Part shown: piece after piece, positions 44,352 to 50,889 of the stretch | Numbering within the stretch: the first letter of the stretch is position 1 | How the letters are laid out: each line of letters opens with the position of its first letter | From: Pseudomonadota bacterium | GTDB lineage: Bacteria > Pseudomonadota > Gammaproteobacteria > Steroidobacterales > Steroidobacteraceae | DNA: 64,000 nt | Direction: 5' to 3' | Assembly (NCBI GenBank): GCA_023423065.1 | Contig: JAFAGC010000029.1 | Span: 62,001 to 126,000 of the forward strand | Notes under the pieces: model-generated | What the model was told of the DNA's origin: nothing | Database searches by the model: none | What the model saw: only the letters and a program-made list of their open reading frames with translations | Position numbers and translations under genes: made by a program

Positions 44352-45598
44352 GACGGATTCTTCTTTTCTGCGAGCACGGTGCGCTGCAATGTCGGCATGT
44401 CCTTGTCGCCGCGGCCCGAAAGTCCGATCAGGATCTTCTTGCCCTGGTTCTGCTTCGCCCAGCGTTTCGCGCCGGCGAACGCATGGGCCGACTCGATCGC
44501 CGGAAGGATACCTTCGGTGCGGCAGCACTCGGTGAGCGCTTCGAGCGATTCGTCGTCGGTCGCCGCTTCGTAGCGTACGCGCCCGGCCCACAGCAGCAAT
44601 GAGTGTTCAGGGCCGACGCCGGGGTAGTCGAGCCCCGCGGACACCGACTCGGTCTCCTGGATCTGCCCATCCTCGTCCTGCAGCAGCAGCGAGTACGCCC
44701 CCTGCAGTACGCCGGGACGGCCGTAGGCGAGCGTGGCCGCGTTGTGGCCGAGTTCCTTGCCGGTGCCGCCCGCCTCGATACCCATGATCTCGACCGACGC
44801 GTCGCCTATGAACGGGTGGAACATGCCGATCGAGTTCGAGCCGCCGCCCACGCAGGAGATCACCACGTCGGGCAGGCACCCGTTGCGCTCGATGAACTGC
44901 GCGCGCGCTTCCCGGCCGATGACCGTCTGCAGCTCGCGCACCAGGTACGGATACGGGTGCGGACCGACCGCCGAACCAATGATGTAGAACGTGTCGTTGG
45001 GATCCGAAACCCAGTCGCGGAAGGCATCGTCGATGGCCGCGCGCAGCGTCTTGTCGCCACTCGTGACCGGCACGACGGTGGCACCCAACAACTTCATGCG
45101 CCCGACGTTCGGGGCCTGGCGCTCCATGTCGACCGCGCCCATGTACACCGTGCACGGCAGGCCGACGCGCGCGCAGGCCGCGGCGCTCGCGACGCCATGC
45201 TGGCCCGCGCCGGTTTCGGCGACGATGCGCTTGACGCCCAGACGCTTGGCGAGCAGCGCCTGGCCGAGCGCGTTGTTGATCTTGTGCGCGCCGGTATGCG
45301 CGAGGTCCTCACGCTTGAACCAGACGTCCGCGCCCCAGGCCTTCGAGAGTTTCGGCGCGTGCGTCAGCGCGGTGGGGCGACCCACCCAGCTGGCGAGCTC
45401 GGCCGCGAGCTCCGCCTGGAAATCGGGCGCGTGCAGGTACTTCTTTATCCCCGCTTCGAGGCGGTCGAAGGCCGCGACCAGGGTCTCGGGGACGTAACGT
45501 CCGCCGAACGGACCGAAACGGCCGCGCGCATCCGGAAATTTTCCGGCGAGCTCGTCGGCAAGTAGTTTGGCCTGTTCGGCCGGGTCGAGAGGAATCAT
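44348..45598 (-). CDS. trpB: Tryptophan synthase beta subunit
   Basis: 416-residue PLP enzyme joining indole and serine. The PLP lysine lies in REDLAHTGAHKINNA, the phosphate loop is CVGGGSNSIGMF, and the catalytic Glu is in AETGAGQHG. ATG at 45598 gives MIPLDPAEQAKLL; start overlaps trpF by four bases. Confidence 0.96.
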   Translation of the reverse strand: MIPLDPAEQAKLLADELAGKFPDARGRFGPFGGRYVPETLVAAFDRLEAGIKKYLHAPDFQAELAAELASWVGRPTALTHAPKLSKAWGADVWFKREDLAHTGAHKINNALGQALLAKRLGVKRIVAETGAGQHGVASAAACARVGLPCTVYMGAVDMERQAPNVGRMKLLGATVVPVTSGDKTLRAAIDDAFRDWVSDPNDTFYIIGSAVGPHPYPYLVRELQTVIGREARAQFIERNGCLPDVVISCVGGGSNSIGMFHPFIGDASVEIMGIEAGGTGKELGHNAATLAYGRPGVLQGAYSLLLQDEDGQIQETESVSAGLDYPGVGPEHSLLLWAGRVRYEAATDDESLEALTECCRTEGILPAIESAHAFAGAKRWAKQNQGKKILIGLSGRGDKDMPTLQRTVLAEKKNPS

Positions 45599-46197
45599 GC
45601 GTACTCCAGGGCCGCGCTTCGGGCGGCGGCCACGAACCTGTCCATCTTTTCGACGCTCTTGATGCCGGGCGCGCTTTCGACGCCGCTCGACACGTCCACG
45701 CCGAAGGGGCGCACGCGGCGCAGCGCGGCCGCGACATTGTCGGGATTCAGTCCGCCGGCGAGGATCACCTCGCTGCGGCGCGCGAGGTCGGCCGCCACAT
45801 CCCAGTCGGTCGTTTGACCACTGCCGCTCACCGGGCCCTCGAACAACACGCGCCGCGGCAACGCGCACGCGGCCTGGGATCCGGGCCGCATCACCGGCAG
45901 CACGCTGAGTTCCTTCGGCAGTCCGAGTGTCTCGATGTCCTCGATGTCGGTCTGCAGGATGTCGGGCCTGAAGTCCCTCAGGATTTCGTCGACGTCCGCG
46001 CGCGTCGGATGACGCGTGACGGCGACGCAGGCGACCTTGCGACGCGCGGGCGCCGCGAGCTCGCAGGCCACCGCCGCCGTCACCTGGCGCACGGACTTCG
46101 CGAATACGAAGCCGATCGCGTCGACCTCGCACGCGAGCGCGGCGTTCACCGCGTCCGGCGTCGTCATGCCGCAGATCTTGATGAACGGCCGCGTCAT
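45595..46197 (-). CDS. trpF: Phosphoribosylanthranilate isomerase
   Basis: 200-residue TIM barrel. The catalytic Cys is in FIKICGMTTPDAV, and the second catalytic Asp in LQTDIEDIETL. The phosphate loop is ILAGGLNPDNV, followed by GVDVSSGVES. A separate gene, not fused to trpC. ATG at 46197 overlaps trpC by four bases. Confidence 0.95.
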   Translation of the reverse strand: MTRPFIKICGMTTPDAVNAALACEVDAIGFVFAKSVRQVTAAVACELAAPARRKVACVAVTRHPTRADVDEILRDFRPDILQTDIEDIETLGLPKELSVLPVMRPGSQAACALPRRVLFEGPVSGSGQTTDWDVAADLARRSEVILAGGLNPDNVAAALRRVRPFGVDVSSGVESAPGIKSVEKMDRFVAAARSAALEYA

Positions 46198-47042
46198 CGG
46201 CTGTCGGTCCTCCGCTCTCCCCGCGCGGCGCGCGCACCGGCCAGCATGGCCTGCGCGAGCGCGGCCGGATCCGCCGCGGACATCAGCGCGCTGCCGACGA
46301 GCGCGAGGTCGTAGCCGCATCGCGCCATGCGCGCGGCGTCCTGGGACGTCGCCACGCCACTTTCGGCGACGCGCTTCACGTCGGACGGGAGCGAAGACGC
46401 CAGGGCGTCGAGCCGACCCGGCACGACCTTGAGGGTGACGAGATCGCGCGAGTTCACCCCGACCAGCAGCAGGTCGCGATGCGCGCGGCGCGCGTCGACC
46501 AGCGCATGCGCGAGCTCGATGTCGGGCGCATCGAAGGTCTCGAGCAGCACGAACATGGACGACTCGAGCGCCGTGTCGATCAGCCGTTCGAGATCGCCGC
46601 GCGGGAGCATGCGCAGGATCGCGAGCACCCCCGAGGCGCCGGCGGCGCGACCTTCGAGCACCTGGTAATCGTCGACGAGGAAATCTTTGCGCATCGCGGG
46701 GATGCCGAGCGGCGCGAGCGCACGCGCACCCGCGGCGAGATCGTCGAGCGACCCGTCGAAGCGGCTCGGCTCCGTGAGGATCGAAACCGCGGCGGCGCCG
46801 GCGCATGCATAACTCGCGACGCGTGCGCCGACGTCCTCTTCGGCGGCAGCCTTCAGCAGGCCCACCGCGGGCGAGCGCAGTTTCACCTCGGCGATGAGAT
46901 CGAAGGCGCCGAGCGAAAGGCGCGGCGCGGCCGGCAGGTCCGCGATGCGCGCGCGCAGTTCGCGCTCCGGGAGTCGCGCGCGTGCCTCGGTCGAGCGTGC
47001 GCGGCTCGATTCAGCCATCTGTCCGAGGAAATCCGCGCTCAT
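46194..47042 (-). CDS. trpC: Indole-3-glycerol phosphate synthase
   Basis: 282-residue TIM barrel. Motifs IAEVKLRSPAVGLL, AVSILTEPSRFDGS, MRKDFLVDDYQV and GVNSRDL carry the catalytic Lys and Glu residues. VAESGVATSQDAARM is the phosphate-binding region. The ATG at 47042 overlaps trpD by four bases. Confidence 0.95.
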   Translation of the reverse strand: MSADFLGQMAESSRARSTEARARLPERELRARIADLPAAPRLSLGAFDLIAEVKLRSPAVGLLKAAAEEDVGARVASYACAGAAAVSILTEPSRFDGSLDDLAAGARALAPLGIPAMRKDFLVDDYQVLEGRAAGASGVLAILRMLPRGDLERLIDTALESSMFVLLETFDAPDIELAHALVDARRAHRDLLLVGVNSRDLVTLKVVPGRLDALASSLPSDVKRVAESGVATSQDAARMARCGYDLALVGSALMSAADPAALAQAMLAGARAARGERRTDSR

Positions 47043-48067
47043 GCCGGGACCTGGGTACCAAACGCAGCGAGCAATTGGAGCGTGCGACGAGCCGCGCCGC
47101 TGTCGATGGCCTCGCGCGCCATCGCAACGCCCTCGCGCGGGGACTTCGCGCGGCCGACGATCTCGAGCGCCAGCGCGGCGCCCAGCAGCAATGCGTCGCG
47201 GTGCGGACCGCGGTCTTCGCCCGTGAGCACGGCGCGCAGCGCGCGCGCGTTCGACGCGGCGTCGCCGCCCGCGAGGTCACGCGCACCACACAGATCGAGG
47301 CCGTAGTCCGAGGGGCTGCGGATCTCCGCCTGCACCTTGCCCGGCCGCACGTCGAGGACGGTGAACGGACCCAGCGGCGTGGGTTCGTCCCAGCCCTCCG
47401 CGCCGTGCACGACGAACGCGCGTTCGATCGGCAGTCCCGACAACGCATCGGCCATCAACTGCGCCGTGGGCAGATTGAACGCGCCCGTGAGCTGGAATCG
47501 CGGCGCCGCCGGATTCGTCAGCGGTCCGAGGATGTTGAACACCGTGCGCACGCCCATCGCCTGGCGCACCGGGCCCACCGCCTTCATCGCCGGGTGGTAG
47601 TGAGGTGCGAACAGGAACGTGAACTGCGTGGCGGCGAGACACGCGCCGGCCGCGGTCTCGTCGAGCGGTAGTTTGAGACCGAGCTGCTCGAGCACGTCGG
47701 CGCTGCCGGACTTGCTCGACACCGAGCGGTTGCCGTGTTTGACGACATCGACACCGCAGGCCGCGGTCAGCAGCGCCGCGCCGGTGGACAGATTGAAGCT
47801 GCCCGACGCATCGCCGCCGGTGCCGACGATGTCGATCGCCGCCACATTCGCGGGAATCGCCGGCTGCCGCGCGAGCGAACGCATCGCGCGCGCGAAGCCG
47901 CGCACCTCGTCGGCCGTGACGCCCTTGGAGCGCAACGCGGCGAGAAACGCACCCGCGAGCGCCGGCTGCATGTCGGCGCCGGTGAGCGCGCGCAGCAGAT
48001 CGGAGGCCTCTTCCTCTCCGAGATGTTTGCCCGAGAGCAGGTGCTCGAGCGTGTCGCGCAGGTTCAC
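47039..48067 (-). CDS. trpD: Anthranilate phosphoribosyltransferase
   Basis: 342 residues. VGTGGDASGSFNLSTGAALL is the PRPP-binding loop and VVKHGNRSVSSKSGSADVLEQLG the anthranilate site. The start is GTG at 48067, giving VNLRDTLEHLL, and lies in a GTGA overlap with trpG. 342 residues is normal. Confidence 0.95.
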   Translation of the reverse strand: MNLRDTLEHLLSGKHLGEEEASDLLRALTGADMQPALAGAFLAALRSKGVTADEVRGFARAMRSLARQPAIPANVAAIDIVGTGGDASGSFNLSTGAALLTAACGVDVVKHGNRSVSSKSGSADVLEQLGLKLPLDETAAGACLAATQFTFLFAPHYHPAMKAVGPVRQAMGVRTVFNILGPLTNPAAPRFQLTGAFNLPTAQLMADALSGLPIERAFVVHGAEGWDEPTPLGPFTVLDVRPGKVQAEIRSPSDYGLDLCGARDLAGGDAASNARALRAVLTGEDRGPHRDALLLGAALALEIVGRAKSPREGVAMAREAIDSGAARRTLQLLAAFGTQVPA

Positions 48068-48663
48068 TGCCGGCCTCCCGCCATCTTGAGGAAGTTGCCG
48101 ATGAGCTGCGGGCCTTCCGGCGTGAGCACGCTTTCGGGATGGAACTGCACGCCTTCGACCTTCAGCGTCCTGTGGCGCACGCCCATGATCTCGCCCTCGG
48201 GCGTACGCGCGGTCACCTCGAGATCCGCCGGCAACGTGTCCGCCTTGGCGATCAATGAATGGTAGCGACCCACTTCCGTATCGGGCTTCAGCCCCGCGAA
48301 CAGGCCGCGTCCGTCGTGCGCGACCGTCGAAGTCTTGCCGTGCATGAGGCGCGGCGCCCTGACTACCTTGCCGCCGAACACCTCGACGATGGACTGGTGT
48401 CCCAGGCACACGCCGAACACGGGCACCGTTCCCGCGAACGCGCGGATCATGTCCATCGACACGCCCGCGTCGTAGGGCGTGCCCGGGCCCGGCGAGATGC
48501 ACAGGTGCGTGGGCGCGAGGGCCTTGGCCTGCTCCACCGTGATCTCGTCGTTGCGGCGCACGTCGACCTCCGCACCGAGGATCAGGAACGCCTGCACGAG
48601 GTTGTAGGTGAAGGAATCGTAGTTGTCGATCAGCAGCAATCGCACGTTCGCCAGGACGCTCAT
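48064..48663 (-). CDS. trpG: Anthranilate synthase glutamine amidotransferase subunit
   Basis: 199-residue class I amidotransferase. Catalytic Cys86 in GVCLGHQSI, with His and Glu in GVQFHPESV. LLIDNYDSFTYNLVQ is the family start. Supplies ammonia to TrpE. The start overlaps the trpE stop by four bases. Confidence 0.95.
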   Translation of the reverse strand: MSVLANVRLLLIDNYDSFTYNLVQAFLILGAEVDVRRNDEITVEQAKALAPTHLCISPGPGTPYDAGVSMDMIRAFAGTVPVFGVCLGHQSIVEVFGGKVVRAPRLMHGKTSTVAHDGRGLFAGLKPDTEVGRYHSLIAKADTLPADLEVTARTPEGEIMGVRHRTLKVEGVQFHPESVLTPEGPQLIGNFLKMAGGRQ

Positions 48664-50063
48664 AAACCCTCCGCCGCGAGCTTCAGCGCGCGCGCCATCG
48701 CGCCGCTCTTGGCGAGCACTTCTTCGTATTCGGTGATGGGCACGCTGTCGGCCACGATGCCCGCGCCGGCCTGGTAGCTGTATTCGTCGCCACGGAAGAC
48801 CAGCGTGCGGATCGTGATCGCCTGGTCCATGTCGCCGCGCGCGCCGAAGTAGCCGACCGTGCCGCCGTAGAGGCCGCGGCGCACGGGCTCGAGTTCGTCG
48901 ATGATCTCCATCGCGCGCACTTTCGGCGCGCCGACCAGCGTGCCCGCGGGGAACGTGGCCGCGAACAGATCGAACGCGTCGCGCCCCGGCGCGAGCGCAC
49001 CCTTCACGCCGCTCACGATGTGCATCACGTGGCTGTAACGCTCGATGACGCGGTACGGATCGACGTGCACGGTGCCGGCGCGCGCGACCCGGCCGAGATC
49101 GTTGCGCGCGAGATCGACCAGCATCACGTGCTCGGCGTTCTCCTTCACGTCGGCGAGCAGGTCTTTTTCGCGCTGCAGGTCGACGCCCGCATCGTCGTCG
49201 CGCGGCCGCGTGCCGGCGATCGGCCGTAGTTGCGCGTCGCCCTGCGCGTTCACTTTCACGAGCGCCTCGGGCGAAGAGCCTACGACCGTCACGTCGCCGA
49301 GCCGGCAGTAATACATGTAGGGCGACGGATTGATGAGGCGCAGCGCGCGATAGGCCTCGAACGGATCGATCGAATGGCGGCCCGAGAAACGCGACGACAA
49401 CACGAGCTGGTAGACGTCGCCGGCCGCGATGTATTCCTGCGTGCGCTTCACGCCGGCGATGTACTCGTCCTGCGTCAGCGAACCCACGGCGGGGGAATAA
49501 CGGCTCTCCGGGTCGGCGCTGGGAGTCGCGTAGTTAGGAAGGCCGCCGCGCAGCGCGCGGATCACGTCGCGGCGCAGCGCCTGGCGCTCCGCTTCGGTGC
49601 CGGCATGGAGCAGCGCGATGCCGCGGGTCAGGTGATCGAACACGAGCAGCGACTCGGGCGCGACGTAGTGCAGGTCGGGAACCGGGTTGTCGGCGCGCGC
49701 CTTCGACGGCAGCCGCTCGAAGTAACGCACCACGTCGTACGAGGAGTAACCGACGAGGCCGCCCGCGAGCGGCACGCCCGCCATTTCCGGCATGGGTTTC
49801 GGCGCCGCCGCGAGCGCCTGGCGCAGCGCGCCTAACAAGGTGGCCTTGTCCTTCGGGCGCGGCAGCTTCGCGTCGCCGACGGCGAGACCCGAGGCGTCGA
49901 GCCGCACCTCGAGGCACTTGCCGAAACCGATGAACGAATAACGCGCGAGGCGTTCACCGCCCTCGACGCTTTCGAGCAGGAAGCGCGGATTGAAGGCGCC
50001 CAGCTTGGCGAAGGCCGACACCGGTGTGTCGAGATCGCCGGCGATGTCAAAAGGCGGTTTCAC
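48660..50063 (-). CDS. trpE: Anthranilate synthase component I
   Basis: 467-residue chorismate-using enzyme. The chorismate-binding core has RPIAGTRPRDDDAGVDLQ, DLARNDLGRVARAGTV and FPAGTLVGAPKVRAMEII. The N-terminal feedback element LLESVEGGERLARYSFIG is present. Start is GTG at 50063 with GAGAGG upstream in transcript sense. It is shorter than E. coli TrpE (about 520). First structural gene of the operon. Confidence 0.95.
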   Translation of the reverse strand: MKPPFDIAGDLDTPVSAFAKLGAFNPRFLLESVEGGERLARYSFIGFGKCLEVRLDASGLAVGDAKLPRPKDKATLLGALRQALAAAPKPMPEMAGVPLAGGLVGYSSYDVVRYFERLPSKARADNPVPDLHYVAPESLLVFDHLTRGIALLHAGTEAERQALRRDVIRALRGGLPNYATPSADPESRYSPAVGSLTQDEYIAGVKRTQEYIAAGDVYQLVLSSRFSGRHSIDPFEAYRALRLINPSPYMYYCRLGDVTVVGSSPEALVKVNAQGDAQLRPIAGTRPRDDDAGVDLQREKDLLADVKENAEHVMLVDLARNDLGRVARAGTVHVDPYRVIERYSHVMHIVSGVKGALAPGRDAFDLFAATFPAGTLVGAPKVRAMEIIDELEPVRRGLYGGTVGYFGARGDMDQAITIRTLVFRGDEYSYQAGAGIVADSVPITEYEEVLAKSGAMARALKLAAEGL

Positions 50064-50110
50064 CGCATTTCCTCTCTATGTTTCCTGACAGTTCCAAGAC
50101 GCGCAGACAA

Positions 50111-50146
50111 CAAAAAACCCATCTCTGGTCTCACCGGAGATGGGTT
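50111..50146 (-). terminator. trp attenuator terminator
   Basis: On the minus strand a 10-bp stem (AACCCATCTC with GAGATGGGTT), an inner 3-bp pairing and loop, then six Ts (50112-50117 on the opposite strand). It lies 48 bases before trpE and 56 bases after the leader-peptide stop. The region just upstream contains GGAGAGGG, which can pair with CCCATCTCC as an alternative antiterminator. Confidence 0.92.
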
Positions 50147-50201
50147 CTCGGAATTCGCCCTGATCAGATCAGAAGAGCAATAACGTCCCGCGGCCCTCTC
50201 C

Positions 50202-50249
50202 TTATGGGAGGCGCCACCACCAGACCTTGCGGATGCCGTTCTGAATCAT
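50202..50249 (-). CDS. trpL: trp operon leader peptide
   Basis: A 15-residue frame, MIQNGIRKVWWWRLP then TAA, with three consecutive Trp codons at positions 10-12. Its stop lies in the loop of a possible CTCC/GGAG stem. This is the classical attenuator layout: ribosome stalling at the Trp codons would favour the antiterminator. I see no purine-rich ribosome site before the ATG. Confidence 0.92.
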   Translation of the reverse strand: MIQNGIRKVWWWRLP

Positions 50250-50258
50250 GGGGCCGGG

Positions 50259-50288
50259 AGTATCGCCGTGGGCTCGACGCCGCGTCAA
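50259..50288 (-). promoter_or_regulatory. Candidate trp promoter
   Basis: On the minus strand TTGACG (50288-50283), an 18-base spacer and GATACT (50264-50259). The leader ATG is only nine bases after the -10 hexamer, so the mRNA would start at most a few bases before trpL. Confidence 0.6.
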
Positions 50289-50336
50289 GGCTTTGGGAGT
50301 TAGAATCCGTGCCTTCAAACACATAGGGAGCGATCG

Positions 50337-50777
50337 ATGGCGCGGCGTCTCATTTCCTCGGGTTCCACGTTCGAAAAGAGCATCGGTTATTCACGCGCCG
50401 TGGTCGATGGCGACTGGGTTTTCGTCTCCGGGACCACCGGGTTCGACTATTCCACCATGACCATCCAGGACGATGTCGTGGCCCAATGCGAACAGGCCCT
50501 GAAGAACATTGCGGCGGCGCTGAAACAGGCCGGCGCGGGTTTCTCCGACGTCGTGCGCGTGCACTACCTTATGACCAATGCCGCGGACTTCGAGCGCTGC
50601 TGGCCCGCGATGGGGAAGGTTTTCGGTGACGTCCGGCCCTCCTGCACCGCGATGGTGGTCGGCCTGGTCGATCCGCGCATGAAGATCGAGATCGAGGTGA
50701 CGGCGCTGCGCAGCCGGAAGGCCGCGGCGCCGAAGAAGAAGGCCAAGGCCAAGACCAAGGCGAAGCGCAAGAAATGA
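50337..50777 (+). CDS. RidA/YjgF-family protein with lysine-rich tail
   Basis: 146 residues. The RidA domain covers about residues 1-125 (YSRAVVDGDWVFVSGTTGFD, ALKNIAAALKQAGAGFSDVVRV, RPSCTAMVVGLVDPRMKIEIEVTAL). The arginine near RPSCTAM corresponds to the substrate residue of RidA enamine/imine deaminases. A C-terminal tail KKKAKAKTKAKRKK is unusual. AGGGAG precedes the ATG. It is divergent from trp. Confidence 0.85.
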   Translation: MARRLISSGSTFEKSIGYSRAVVDGDWVFVSGTTGFDYSTMTIQDDVVAQCEQALKNIAAALKQAGAGFSDVVRVHYLMTNAADFERCWPAMGKVFGDVRPSCTAMVVGLVDPRMKIEIEVTALRSRKAAAPKKKAKAKTKAKRKK

Positions 50778-50782
50778 CCGCC

Positions 50783-50826
50783 GGGGCCTGGCTCCATTTC
50801 GCGTCCGCGAAATGGTGCCTGACCCC
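50783..50826. repeat. 44-bp imperfect palindrome
   Basis: Arms of about 20 bases (GGGGCCTGGCTCCATTTCGCG-like left, CGCGAAATGG on the right) with a few mismatches, starting five bases after the RidA-like stop. It is followed at once by the 25-base palindrome described separately. Confidence 0.85.
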
Positions 50827-50838
50827 ATTTCTTGAAGA

Positions 50839-50863
50839 GGGGACAGACTTGAAGTCTGTCCCC
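50839..50863. repeat. 25-bp perfect palindrome, copy 2
   Basis: Identical to 17120-17144: arms GGGGACAGACTT and AAGTCTGTCCCC around one G. It lies 26 bases before the ATPase ATG. Confidence 0.92.
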
Positions 50864-50889
50864 GGCGACGAGGCCCCGGGAAAAACGCG

